64,000 nt of DNA from Papaver somniferum (Eukaryota > Streptophyta > Magnoliopsida > Ranunculales > Papaveraceae): positions 164,872,339 to 164,936,338 of the forward strand of contig NC_039366.1 of NCBI RefSeq assembly GCF_003573695.1. Direction: 5' to 3'. A model generated the notes under the pieces. That model did not search any database. It saw only the letters and a program-made list of their open reading frames with translations, and was not told the DNA's origin. The translations under genes and the position numbers were made by a program. How positions within the stretch are numbered: the first letter of the stretch is position 1; each line of letters opens with the position of its first letter. Positions 12,022 to 23,236 of this stretch are shown in pieces.

Positions 12022-12150
12022 CTAAAACTGACGTTTTAATACAATGTATGTGTCATCATTAGAGCCACCTCTATTATAACTATTATGAACACTACTATAA
12101 CCTCTTCCAACACTAAGTCCCAAGAAATCAGTTAACGGTGATGTTTGGGT
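12022..12150 (-). pseudogene. C-terminal end of PMD gene I, cut off by the Copia insertion
   Basis: Read on the minus strand, this 129-base piece is open: TSPLTDFLGLSVGRGYSSVH, then NSYNRGGSNDDTYIVLKRQF and a TAG at 12022-12024. It abuts the 5' LTR boundary at 12151. The matching N-terminal side resumes at 20478 beyond the 3' LTR, with the near-duplicated pentamer TGGGT/TGGGC at the two junctions. It is therefore read as the tail exon of the PMD-domain gene at 20478-22438. The Gly/Ser/Asn/Tyr-rich composition is usual for the loose C-terminal tails of such proteins. Confidence 0.6.
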
Positions 12151-14546
12151 TGTTAGAGCATTGATCGGTCGAACTCGCATGCGTTGCTATCTCAAGCATG
12201 TTTGTCAATGTTAGTGATCAAAACTATAAGTCTTGATTTCGAGTCTACTATAGCTAAGGTATCGGACTAGGATAGAAAGTGTAGTTGAGCTCAAGAACTC
12301 CATGGCAATCATCATACAAGACGAAGGACTACTCAAGGAACCAGTGGATCTTCATCGACTAAAAGGTATGTGGAGACTTGAACTTATCTATCACTCAAAA
12401 GTCTATTTATCTCCTATCTTGAGACAAAAGTCGTTTTGCTATATAGACTTAGATTATACACATTTGTTATTTCCAGCCGAGTTTATCTCGTCTATCTATT
12501 TCTCGAAATATGTGTTGGTAAGCTTTCGCTTTAGCCAAGTTCATCTTTACCTAGTGACGAAAGTCATGACAAGTTTCAATCACTTTTAAAATTGCTTACT
12601 TTGACGAAAATAGTTTGTGAATAACAACTATAGAATATCAACGTCCTCTAAGAATGTTTCAATGATTGAAATGAGAGTTTAGATTATATAACCATTAGAG
12701 GATATAAGCATTGTTGTGGAAACACATATATGTATAAGTCCTTATTCCTTGAACCGAAGTTTGCGAACTTTGTTGATCAAGAGAACCGGCATGGTGGCGT
12801 GATCCAAGTCCGCGAAGTCAGTCTGCGAACTCAGTCCGCGAACTGGCGGAAGTTCTCGTCCCGAGAAATTCTGTTGGAGTTTGTGAACTCCGTCCGGGAA
12901 CTTAAGTCCGCGAACCCAGTCTGCGAACTTGAGTAGGTTATATCTAAAAACGATGGTTGTGAACCTATTCTTATATAAACTAAGGAATGAAAATTGCAAA
13001 CCGTGGCTATATAGTTCATGAACAGATTCGAGTGAATCAAATCGTTTTTGCTTCAATTGTGTCTTGTGTAGTTACATAAGATTTCCTTACAATTGAACAA
13101 CTCTCTAACTAGTTCATTTGAGTCACTTGAACTAGTTATGGTGAAGAAGAATATGGTTGATATGAAAGTGATCATATGGCTAACCATTTGGTTGACTATT
13201 GTTGAACCAACAAATGTACAAGTTTGGGTACGGTTACACAAGCCTAGAAACGTGCATTTCATTTGTGTGTAACAAGCTAGTTTTCGATCTAACGGTTGAA
13301 AGATATTAGCTTGAATCTAATCAGGTTTTCATCTAACGGTGAATATTTAATGCTTTGTTACCAAGCTAACATTGATTGCAAACCCTGATTTGAAAGACTA
13401 TATAAGGAAGAACTCTAGCAACTGGGAAACCTAATCCCCACACCTTCTGTGTGATACTAGTTGTGCTAAGCTATAGTCGATTCTCCTTTAATTAACCTTT
13501 GGTTTCTTATTCTAAACCAGTCTAACGACTTAAAGACTTCATTGGGATTGTGAAGCCAGACCGATACTACTTTCTTGTAGTTGTGTGATATGATCTTGTT
13601 GTTTCTATTGTACGAGTACAATTGTAATAATTGCCTTGAGATTGATATCTCTGATAGGAAAGATATAAAAGAAATCACGAACACTTCGTCTCATCATTTG
13701 TGATTCCGCAATATCTTTTTTTGCTGCATCGATTAAGATTATTGTGAGGTGATTGATAATACTAGGCTGTTCTTCGGGAATATAAGTCTAGTTTATCAAT
13801 TGGTTCTTGTTCACCTTGATTTATCAAAAGACGGAACAAAGCTTGTAGGTATATTCGTGGGAGACAGATTTATCTATTACCGTAGACTTTTCTGTGTGAT
13901 ACAGATTTGTTTATTAAAGTCTTCGACTTTGGGTCGTAGCAACTCTTAGTTGTGGGTGAGATCAGCTAAGGGAATCAAGTATGTAGCATCCTGCTGGGAT
14001 CAGAGACGTAGGAGCATAATTGTACCTTGGATCAGTGTGAGATTGATTTGGGTTCAACTACAGTCTAGACCGAAGTTAATTTGGAGTAGGCTAGTGTCTG
14101 TAGCGGCTTAATATAGTGTGTGTTCAATCTGGACTAGGTCCCGGGATTTTTCTGCATTTGTGGTTTCCTCATTAACAAAATTCTGGTGTCTGTGTTATTT
14201 CTTTTCCGCATTATATTTTGTTATATAATTGTAATATCACAGGTTGTGTGTTGTTCAATCAATTAGAATATCCGACCTTTTGGTTGTTGATTTAAATTGA
14301 TTGACACTTGGATATTGGTCTTTGGTACCATCCAAGTTATCTCTCTAGTATTTGATAAAGACTTGCAGATTTCTATTTGCTTGAGTATATATCAAATCGA
14401 GAGATTGAGATTTACACTCTTTGATATACTTTTTATCTAGATTAAGTCTATCTATCTAGTTGATTTTCTAGAAAGTATATTGGAGTTTGTCCATACAGAT
14501 TGCTAAGTGAAATATTGGGTGTGGTTGTTGTACCCCCACTTTTTCA
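12151..14546 (+). repeat. 5' LTR of the first SIRE-like element
   Basis: The LTR is bounded by TGTTAGAGCA and CTTTTTCA. A tandem GC-rich motif array of the GTCCGCGAACT type lies at about 12808-12930. A short run with a TATATAAGG box is at about 13400 and is the likely promoter. The array carries extra units compared with the 3' LTR, which explains most of the length difference. Confidence 0.9.
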
Positions 14547-14548
14547 AT

Positions 14549-14560
14549 TGGTATCAGAGC
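14549..14560 (+). promoter_or_regulatory. Primer binding site, initiator Met tRNA type
   Basis: TGGTATCAGAGC lies two bases after the 5' LTR end. This is the usual complement of the 3' end of initiator methionine tRNA in plant Copia elements and fixes the LTR boundary. Confidence 0.9.
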
Positions 14561-14646
14561 AGGCAAACACGTTTAAGACCTTACAAGTCTGTGTTTGTGG
14601 CAATCTGAGTCCGAGGATAGAATCTCTGACATATACGCATACCAAG

Positions 14647-15469
14647 ATGTCTTCTAAAGCTTTTGAATATGCCAATGGGAATACCTCAAAGGATTACTCC
14701 TTAGATGATTCCTCCGAATCCCGAGGTAAGAAGATTGTTCCATCTTGTGATGACATATCTCTCTGATGAGAAATTGGGCACTATGGCAAAATCTGAAATG
14801 AAGCTCACCAGAATTTCAAAAAATTCTGCTGAGATCATTGATTTTCAGGATCATGATCAGCTTATTGATGAATTTGAAAAGTCTCTTGATCGAGAACATG
14901 AACTCTATAGCATTATTGAGTCCTTCTCTAAGAATATTGAAAAACTAGTCCAGGAAACTACTCTACAGCATGAAAAGATTAGTGTTCTTGAGGATATAGT
15001 TAAGGAAGACTCAATTAGAGAGAAAAGTTTGATCGAGACGCATTCATCAGAGCTTAATAGGCTTCCTGTCGAAAAAGAGAAACTAGAAGCATCCCTTACG
15101 CTAGCCGATGAACAGTGCAAATCCTTGGAAAAGGAAAACTCTTTCTTAAGGATAAATTCTTCTGTACAAACTAATTCTCATGGATTGCAGTACATGAAGG
15201 ATCCTCCAGAAGAAGGTTGTGTCAATAAAAGTTTACATAACTTGCAATCTTTTCATATGGCTATGAAGTTAAAACATGTGCCGTTTATTGCTTCTCCTCC
15301 ACGAACCTGTACATTTTGTGGGAAAAAGAATCACTATGTTATCCATTGTTTTTCCAGAAGGAAAGAAATTTCTAAACTTCATAATTTGCTTCTCTCCACT
15401 GTCAATGGAACAAATAGTCGGCCGACTACTGCAGTGAATCGCATACCCACAGAAAACCAGAAACCTTAA
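14647..15469 (+). pseudogene. gag remnant with coiled coil and CCHC zinc knuckle
   Basis: Translation starts MSSKAFEYANGNTSKDYSLD and then stops near 14766. The overlapping frame from 14705 carries the rest, with a charged, heptad-like coiled coil (for example IDEFEKSLDREHELYSIIES, LEDIVKEDSIREKSLIE). It ends with the zinc knuckle CTFCGKKNHYVIHC (C-x2-C-x4-H-x4-C), which binds RNA in Gag. The large N-terminal capsid region expected of SIRE-type Gag is missing, so this is an internally deleted gag with a frame change near 14705-14766. The knuckle motif is intact, so RNA packaging in trans is conceivable but unproven. Confidence 0.7.
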
Positions 15470-15505
15470 TATGATTTTCTTTCTAGAAGTCATCACAGGG
15501 TTCAA

Positions 15506-15820
15506 ATGCATTCTCGTGGTATAACGTCTTGTGTTGCTGATAAAAGCATTCCTTGTGTTTATAAGACTATTTCTGGAAAATCTAAGTCTAGAAAATGGAT
15601 TCCTATCTATCCTGATCCTCTTGAACCAGTTGCAAGAGGTCCTAGATTTAGTCCTCAGAAAAATCCTTTTGACAGATATGTCAAACAAGTTGTGTCTTAC
15701 CCTTCTGGGATGAGTGTCAACCGAAGAAAGGCAAAGAACACAAAGATCAAGCTTTCAGATGATATGTACAACTCCTTTCTCAATAATCATAGTGGGAATA
15801 TCTCTCACTCTATCACCTGA
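15506..15820 (+). CDS. Linker ORF after gag in the SIRE-like element, unrecognised
   Basis: MHSRGITSCVADKSIPCVYK, then a basic, proline-containing stretch (RKWIPIYPDPLEPVARGPRF) and the end SFLNNHSGNISHSIT. It is separated from the gag frame by only 36 bases. It lies where the protease would begin in complete relatives, but it has no D-S/T-G active-site motif. It may be the natural C-terminal extension of Gag seen in this lineage, now in a separate frame. Function is unknown; a real product is uncertain. Confidence 0.35.
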   Translation: MHSRGITSCVADKSIPCVYKTISGKSKSRKWIPIYPDPLEPVARGPRFSPQKNPFDRYVKQVVSYPSGMSVNRRKAKNTKIKLSDDMYNSFLNNHSGNISHSIT

Positions 15821-16057
15821 TTTCAGGTACTCCTTTTCTTGTGTCTAGCTTGAGATATGCAAGGATAATTGTTGGGAAATACTCAAGTAAGTATATTGTA
15901 CACTATTTGTTTTCTTTGTGTTTCTGTACCACCGGTCCACGAACGTTCGAGTCTTCTTGTGAGTTCATAGGGGTTCCAAAAACAAGAGTTTCCTTCTCAT
16001 GTTTACATACACATATATATTTCTCTATATTGTATCTTTCCATCCTTAATAAAAATT

Positions 16058-16476
16058 ATGGAGAACTCTGCATCTCAAGAGATTGTGCATCTTGATATGG
16101 AGGAAGACGCTCAAGGACGTGAATCAATTCAAGAGGTGGTTCTTAAGAATATGCTTGAAAGAAAGAATCACAACTCCTGGATTGATGATTCCGTAAAGGA
16201 TTTATCTCGTTTTCAGAACGATTCAAAGGTCGAGTTTGCTAATCTTCAATTGAAAATAAACCAACTCCTAGATGGTCGGGCCAGGGCCAGAATCCTTGCT
16301 AATTAGAATATTCTGATACAGAGTCAAAAGAATCTCATCATGGATTGTGTCAAAGCTACACAACTTGCTAGGGTTATTGATCGTAAAGTTGTATCTACGG
16401 TCAAGAGAGTAAAGGAAATCAGTGACACCTTCTTTGATGGATTCATTGAAAGATATGAGGTTCTCAATGAACTGTG
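16058..16476 (+). pseudogene. Third ORF of the SIRE-like element, coiled-coil, one stop
   Basis: MENSASQEIVHLDMEEDAQG through LLDGRARARILAN, a TAG at 16304-16306, then the same frame continues as NILIQSQKNLIMDCVKATQL to DGFIERYEVLNEL and TGA at 16474-16476. The protein is acidic at the N-terminus and helical afterwards, with heptad-like leucines and isoleucines. In complete SIRE-type elements an extra ORF often lies between pol and the 3' LTR. This one sits in that position after deletion of pol, but its identity with that ORF is an inference. The single stop suggests recent inactivation. Confidence 0.4.
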
Positions 16477-16984
16477 ATTTTTCCTTTAGATTTCCTAGTA
16501 AATCTTCTATTTTCTTGTTTTGTTTAGAAGAATAACTAGTGTTTGGAATAGCCATTATTGTGATTACACATAACTATGTCCAACGTTTTCATCTTCATGT
16601 TTTTAGATTTATTGGTTTAAATTCTAAATTTGTTTGGAAGATGATATTTTGCAGTTTTAATCTTTATGGTTTTATATATTGCAATATTGTTATGGGATAT
16701 GTGTGTTTACGTCCGTGAACTATGATTGTCCCATACCTTGTCAAAAGTAAAGTCTTTCGTATGTCGATATGCATGTATTTATAAAAGAATGAATAGACTT
16801 TTGACAAATACAAAAGTTAAGACTATTATGTCAATTTTTGATGGAAGATAGGTTAAAATCTTTTGTTTGCAAGGATTATGTCTATTGAATGTCGTTATGC
16901 AAATAGTGATGGAAAATAGAATGATTCCTTGTGTATTCCGCAGTATTGATCTTCCTTGATCCATATTTTATGTATTACTGTGAG

Positions 16985-17335
16985 GCTCCGTAAAGTGTCT
17001 TATGTTGAGAACTAAAATGGCCAAGTTGATTATTTTTATGATTAACTTAGTTGTTGTTCCGCGAGATACTTTATGTCGAGCATATTCAACTAAATTAATC
17101 ATCTTGTTTGGTTATTTAGTTGTTGCTCCATAAGTCTTCTTATGATGAGCATGACCAATTAAATTGATTACTTTTGTGATTAGTTTGGTTGTGTATTTCG
17201 ATTAGATTAATTATGGGTTCTCTTGTGATTAATCTAATTGTATATTTTTGAGTCTCCATAAGTTTACTTATGTTGAGCATTTTTCGATTAAATTAATCAT
17301 GGGTTCTCTTGTGGTTAATTTAATTGAGTTTTTTT
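16985..17335 (+). repeat. Array of ~70-bp units with stem-loop potential in the SIRE-like element
   Basis: About five diverged units alternate a CTCCATAAGT..CTTATGTTGAGCAT word with an A/T-rich inverted pair such as AATTAAATTGATTAC and GTGATTAGTTTGGTT. Each inverted pair could fold into a hairpin. Related words occur again at about 46970-47150 in the second copy of the family, so the array belongs to the family and not to this one locus. Confidence 0.65.
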
Positions 17336-18090
17336 GGATACAAATTCATACTCGCATGTGATTTTTTATGTCCAAAGAAATCCTTCTTTTCTTTCGAAAT
17401 TAAGGTCGCTCTTGTTGTTCTTTCGGGAATGACATTTTATGGGGGAGAGTTCTTAATTGAACTTGTGCTTAATTGCAAAATCTTTGTTGGGAGTGCGGCT
17501 GTAGAGTACTATAGGGGTTATCTTGTATCTTTATAAACTCCTTGATGAATGCATTTAGATTCGGCTTTATGATTGCATCTAAATAAGATGATATGTGTTT
17601 CTTTCGTTTGGTCATGAAATGTATCTTTCGGAAATTTCATTAGGATCCCGTTCTTGTACCTTTGTCAATTTTATTGACAAAAAGGGGGAGAATTAATATG
17701 TAGTTCACACTACAAATACATATGGTTTTCGGATCATTATGTAAGGGGGAGTGGTTTTCATGTGAGATGGAGTATTGACTAAGGGGGAGTGATACATATC
17801 ATCATAGTATTGTTGTTGAAGTTGTGATACAATTGAACTTTGACGTTGTGTAATGATACTATGACACTATATAACAATGATTGAGAACTCTTGTTTTCTC
17901 GTTGTTATAGCTACGTATTTTCAACAACCATGATGTTGAACTTACAACCTTTGGGATCATTGGAGTACTTGGAAGTGACGAAGATTTCGAGTAATGTTGA
18001 AGATTAGACATGTGGAATATGAGCTACAAAAGTTAATTTATTTATTTTTTGTATTCCATATGTATTGATAGTTTTGTCACTAAAATTGAT
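17336..18090 (+). other. 3' untranslated internal region of the SIRE-like element
   Basis: This stretch is non-coding, with repeated AAGGGGGAG words (about 17686, 17742, 17778 and 18091) that resemble the polypurine tract. No ORF of note was found. The counterpart in the second element is at about 47220-47680 and 60217-60447. Confidence 0.6.
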
Positions 18091-18102
18091 AAAGGGGGAG
18101 AT
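18091..18102 (+). promoter_or_regulatory. Polypurine tract of the first SIRE-like element
   Basis: AAAGGGGGAGAT lies directly before TGTTAGAGC of the 3' LTR. It is the priming site for plus-strand DNA synthesis in LTR elements. Confidence 0.88.
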
Positions 18103-20477
18103 TGTTAGAGCATTGCTCGGTCGAACTCGCATGCGTTGCTATCTCAAGCATGTTTGTCAATGTTAGTGATCAAAACTATGAGTCTTGATTTCTAGTCTAC
18201 TATAGCTAAGGTCTGGTGCTAGGATAAAAATTGTAGTTGAGCTCAATAACTCCATGACAATCATCATACAAGACGAAGGCTACTCAAGGAACCAGTGGAT
18301 CTTCATCGACTAAAAGGTATGTGGAGACTTGAACTTATCTATCACTCAAAAGTCTATTTATCTCCTATCTTGAGATAAAATTCGTTTTGCTATATAGACT
18401 TAGATTATATACATTTGCTATTTCGAGTCGAGTTTATCTCTTCTATCTATTTCTCGAAATATGTGTTGGTAAGCTTTCGCTTTAGCCAATTTCATCTTTA
18501 CCTAGTGACGAAAGTCATGACAAGTTTCAATCACTTTGAAAATTGCTTACTTTGACGAAAAATAGTTTGTGAATAACAACTATAGAATATCAACGTCCTC
18601 TAAGAATGTTTCAATGATTGAAATGAGAGTTTAGATTATATAACCATTGGAGGATATAAACATTGTTGTGGAAACACATATATGTATAATTCCTTATTCC
18701 TTTAACCGAAGTTTGCAAACTTTGTTGATCAAGAGAACCGGCATGGTGGCGGGAGCCAAGTCCGCGAACTTAGTCTGCGAACTCAGTCCGCGAACTGGCG
18801 GAAGTTCTCGTCCCGAGAAATTCTGCTGCAGTTTGTGAACTCCGTTCGGGAACTTAAGTCCGCAAACTTGAGTAGGTTATATATAAAAACGATGGTTTTG
18901 AACTTATTCTTATATAAACTAAGGAATGCAAATTGCAAACCGTGGCTATATAGTTCATGAACCGATTCGAGTGAATCAAATCGTTTTTGCTTCAACTGTG
19001 TCTTGTGTAGTTACATAAGATTTCCTTGCAATTGAAAAATCTCTAACTAGTTCATTTGAGTCACTTGAACTAGTTATGGTGAAGAAGAATATGGTTGATA
19101 TGAAAGTGATCATATGGCTAACCATTTGGTTGACTATTGTTGAACCAACAAATGTACAAGTTTGGGTACGGTTACACAAGCCTAGAAACGTGCATTTCAT
19201 TTGTGTGTAACAAGCTAGTTTTCGATCTAACGGTTGAAAGATATTAGCTTGAATCTAATCAGGTTTTCATCTAACGGTGAATATTGAATGCTTTGTTACC
19301 ATGCTAACATTGATTGCAAACCCTGATTTGAAAGACTATATAAGGGAGAACTCTAGGAACTGGGAAACCTAATCCCTACACCTTCTGTGTGATACTAGTT
19401 GTGCTTAGCTAGAGTCGATTCTCCTTTAACCTTTGTTTTCTTCTTATAAACTAGGTTAAGACTTAAAGACTTCATTGGGATTGTGAAGCCAGACCGATAC
19501 TACTTTCTTGTAGTTGTGTGATCTGATCTTGTTATTTTTATCGTACGAGTACAATTGTAATAATTGCCTTGAGATTGATATCTCTGATAGGCAAGATATA
19601 AAAGAAATCACAAACACTTCGTCTCATCTTTTGTGATTCCGCAATATCTTTTTTTTATGCGTCGATTAAGATTATTGTGAGGTGATTGATAATACTAGGA
19701 TGTTCTTCGGGAATATAAGTCTGGTTTATCAATTGGTTCATTTTCACCTTGATTTATCAAAAGACGGAACAAAGCTCGTAGGTATATTCGTGGGAGTAGG
19801 ACTTATCTATTACCCTAGACTTTTCTGTGTGATACAGATTTGTTTATTAAAGTCTTCGACCTTGGTCGTAGCAACTCTTAGTTGTGGGTGAGATCATCTA
19901 AGGGAATCAAGTACGTAGCATCCTGCTGGGATCAGAGACGTAGGAGCATAACTGTACCTTGGATCAGTGTGAGATTGATTTGGGTTCAACTACAGTCCAG
20001 AACGAAGTTAATTTGGAGTAGGCTAGTGTCTATAGCGGCTTAATACAGTGTGTGCTCAATCTGGACTAGGTCCCAGGGTTTTTCTGCATTTGCGGTTTCC
20101 TCGTTAACAAAATTCTGGTGTCTGTGTTATTTTTTCTCCGGATTATATTTTGTTATATAATTGAAATATCACAGGTTGTGCGTTGTTCAATCAATTAGAA
20201 TATCCGACCTTTTGGTTGTTGATTTAAATTGATTGACACTTGGATATTGGTCTTTGGTACCTCCAAGTTATCTCTCTAGTATTTGATAAAGACTCGCAAA
20301 TTTCTATTTGCTTGAATATATATCAAATCGAGAGATTGAAATTTAAACTCTTTGATATACTTTTTATCTAGATTGAGTCTGAATGTCTAGTTGATTCTCT
20401 AGAAAGTATATTGGAGTTTGTCCATACAGATTGCTAAGCGAAATATTGGTTGTGGTTGTTGTACCCCCACCTTTTCA
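18103..20477 (+). repeat. 3' LTR of the first SIRE-like element
   Basis: It is nearly the same as 12151-14546 throughout, with scattered substitutions and a shorter GTCCGCGAACT array (about 18760-18870). It ends CTTTTCA, followed by TGGGC and the resumed PMD gene. Confidence 0.9.
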
Positions 20478-22438
20478 TGGGCCATAGTAGTCTATATCGG
20501 TACGTCAATACCCGGTTGTACTGGTACATAATACTGTTGTGAGGTTGATTCTTCTTCTACATGTTGACGTTTACAACGAGCATGAGTTTGCTGGAAAGAT
20601 GCATCTTGAATGTAGGCGCACCCTATAGTTTGTTCTTCTTGACTCCAATTGAGGAGGCCATCAAATGCTTGTGAATTAGATGGTTTTGATGAAGAAGTAC
20701 CTCCACCAAGACAATGTTTCTTCTCATCATACACCACTTATCAACTAGCTTGGTTGAACAGGTATTTTTCAATGGTAAACTGTTGCAACTCCTCCTGCAA
20801 AAAGTAGAACACTGGCTTTCAATTACTAACATTTTAATAAAAACGATTCACGGATGAAAACAAATTAGAGATATAAGATTAGTAACCAATGATACATTCA
20901 TTTCTGTATAAAACGGAATTGTTGTTGGCTTTGGAATATTTACTTTTTATTCCCCCTCTGCATGGTAAAAGGGACAAATCCATTCCACTTGGGGCAGCTA
21001 TGTCATGCAATTTCCAAATTGGCCATATGTGTATGATTGCTAGGCCATGCTGGGAGGCGAAAAGTCTGAAAAAAATGTCGATCAACACTAATGTTACCCG
21101 CACCAAACTCACAATGGGTTTCTGTATATTTTTTTTTTTGTCAGCAAAGGTCCGACAATTTTGCTTTTCCAGGAACCGACGATATTGTCTTTCATTAACC
21201 GCATAATAGTGATATGATATATATGGCTCTTCATCATGTTGTACCTCATCCAACTCTGGAGGGTCATATGGGATTACAATGTTCCTAATTACTTGTCTCA
21301 TACATCTCTCAGCCAAGTAGGCAGATACTCTTGTTCTCTTTTCAACATCCTTGAAAACAATTCTCTTTTTAGACAATTGTAAAGCACTTTGAAAATCAAA
21401 TGATTCACCGTGCTCATCATCTAACTTCCATAGGTACCAAATTATCGTATCATAGGTTCTCATGTCAATATGAGCACGAGCATCAGTGACCGAATGTTTG
21501 AGAAGATCTCTATGGAACCTGACATCTATGTTCGATTCACGAAAAAGAGTAACGGCAGGGTGGCAATTAAAGTCATCATCTCCTAAGGTATCCTTCAAAA
21601 CAAGTTGACAGTTACAGAAGTAATAATAGCGCCTCCCACCCATATATTTTTTCTCGCAAGTACTCCAAAGATCAATCCATTTATACAAATTACCCAAAAC
21701 AGGAGTTTCTCAATCATAGCTCCCGACATTAGCCAAATTATCTAACACAACGTACCAACGTTTGTCAACTTCCAGTGAAGTCTGCAAACAAGAAAGACAT
21801 GATGCACCAAAGAAAAACATTTTTGTCAATTCCTCGGTAATCGTTGTATTTTCAATTATATTTATTCTCATCGACTGTCTACTTTTTATGTAACTAGCCA
21901 AGTGAGATAATTATACCTGACTTTTTTTTGATTCCCAAATTGCATTATCATCGTTAGTTCTCTTTTGAAATTCATAATGGTCTAACACACCCCGAAAATA
22001 TTTGTCATCAGTTTCTTCATAGTCTTTTGCAACAAATCTTTCACTTGGAAGCTTTGTAATTGTCTTATTCCTCCAATTGGAATACCCTTCAATTGATAAA
22101 AATCCAAAGGAGTCAATCTCATCTCAAACTCAGGAAAATGAAAAGTTCTCATCTTCTTCCACCACCTCTCACAAACAGCTTCAATTAATTGTCGATCCGC
22201 ATTCTTGAAATCAAATTAAAATAATGAAAAAAACCCACGGGTGTCACAAACCACACGTGATAGGGGGTTACTTGCAAGTTGCAACCACTATTTCGTAAAA
22301 CTCATTTACACGACTCCAACTACTTCTAAATTTGAACTTAGGACGCTTATCAATGATATCACTATCACTTATATGTCTTGCTGGGCCATTTTTTCTAGAT
22401 AATGCCACAAACTTATCAAAATCAATGTCCACCTCCAT
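20478..22438 (-). pseudogene. PMD-domain (plant mobile domain) gene I, N-terminal and central part
   Basis: The minus strand starts at ATG 22438 (MEVDIDFDKFVALSRKNGPA, ending VNEFYEIVVATCK). A second exon carries the PMD hallmark NADRQLIEAVCERWW, then TFHFPEFEMRLTPLDFYQLK. A third (21901 downwards) reads RWYVVLDNLANVGSYD, where a TGA replaces the Trp expected in the family's SYxWG motif, and continues LGNLYKWIDLWST, with the later RCMRQVIRNIVIPYDPPELD block that resembles the PMD R-x-x-RQFG-x-x-Q-x-IP end. A further TAG lies at 20492-20494. PMD proteins include host gene-silencing/splicing factors (MAIN, MAIL1) and many transposon-borne copies. The two nonsense changes and the retrotransposon insertion make this copy dead. 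Exon boundaries are approximate. Confidence 0.7.
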
Positions 22439-23198
22439 GATCTAATCCAAGAAAACATAAAGTCATGCACAATAAACATATGTAAATTATCGAAACGATT
22501 TATATGACATCATCAATTTTGCTACAAACACTATTACCAAAAAAAAAAAAAAAAAAATAGTCCGCAAATTCACCAAAAAAAATAAATAGTAAATCTCTGA
22601 TTTTATACCATGCCTAATTATTAATTTCTACGCAAGATTGTACATATTAAAAATTACATCAAATTCCATATCTATTTTGTGTCCAAATCAAACCCTAAAA
22701 TTATTGTTGATTCTAAAATTAAATCAACACTACCAATTGATACATTGAACAACTATGGAAACTCATATGCAATACATGTTTGGGTGTAATTCAAAATCAA
22801 AAATCACAAAACATCAAAAAAATCAACTCAAACTTGTTCAACATACCTTGTTCTTTTTTGTGGGCGAAAATCGTTGAAAATAGCTTTAAAAGAACCACAA
22901 TTGCAACATTCACATACCTTTAGGGATTTTTTCTCAAAAATCTTCAGTACAACTCGCGGATTGGACTTGCAATGCCTAGGCTTAGCAGAGAAGAAAAAAA
23001 TAGAGAAGAGAAATGAAAGAATTCGATTCTGTTGTTGAATTTAGGGGTAACTTTGGAGCGATCAATGATTTGGCGCTTTGACCATGTTGACTAAGTCAAG
23101 CGATGATCATTTACCGCTCCAAAGGTAGCGCCAATTTTGAACGTCCTATGGGTGCTAATCTAGCAGCTAGATTAGCAGTCCACGTCAGCTAGACTAGC
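22439..23198. other. PMD element I 5' flank with long palindromes
   Basis: This region is upstream of PMD gene I (read leftward) and contains a 19-base A run at 22539-22557. At about 23050-23125 it holds a 75-base imperfect hairpin whose arms begin CTTTGGAGCG and end CGCTCCAAAG. At 23153-23177 there is an exact palindrome with arms TGCTAATCTAGC and GCTAGATTAGCA around one A. The words CCTATGG and GCTAATCTAGCAGCT recur at 23208-23233 as the end of the next element, so two related termini lie in tandem here. Confidence 0.55.
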
Positions 23199-23236
23199 AG
23201 ACTAAGTCCTATGGTAGTGCTAATCTAGCAGCTAAA

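Larger units (their letters stand above)
12151..20477 (+). mobile_element. Complete Copia (SIRE/Maximus-like) LTR retrotransposon without pol
   Basis: The element is 8,327 bp with long LTRs of 2,396 bp (12151-14546) and 2,375 bp (18103-20477). Both start TGTTAGAGCATTG and end TTTTCA. The primer binding site TGGTATCAGAGC (initiator Met tRNA) follows the 5' LTR, and the purine tract AAAGGGGGAG precedes the 3' LTR. Flanking pentamers are TGGGT and TGGGC, a target duplication with one change. The interior is only about 3.5 kb: gag pieces with a CCHC knuckle, a linker ORF and a short third ORF. No protease, integrase, reverse transcriptase or RNase H was seen. Long LTRs, this PBS and the AAAGGGGGAGATTG junction are typical of the SIRE/Maximus lineage. 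It is non-autonomous and would rely on a relative's enzymes. It sits inside PMD gene I, so it is younger than that gene. Confidence 0.92.

Noticed and set aside
20879..21697. Phosphatase (PP7 long-form) annotation for the PMD-like frame
   Set aside because: Databases often name PMD proteins this way, but no phosphatase motifs are present; only the PMD block is.
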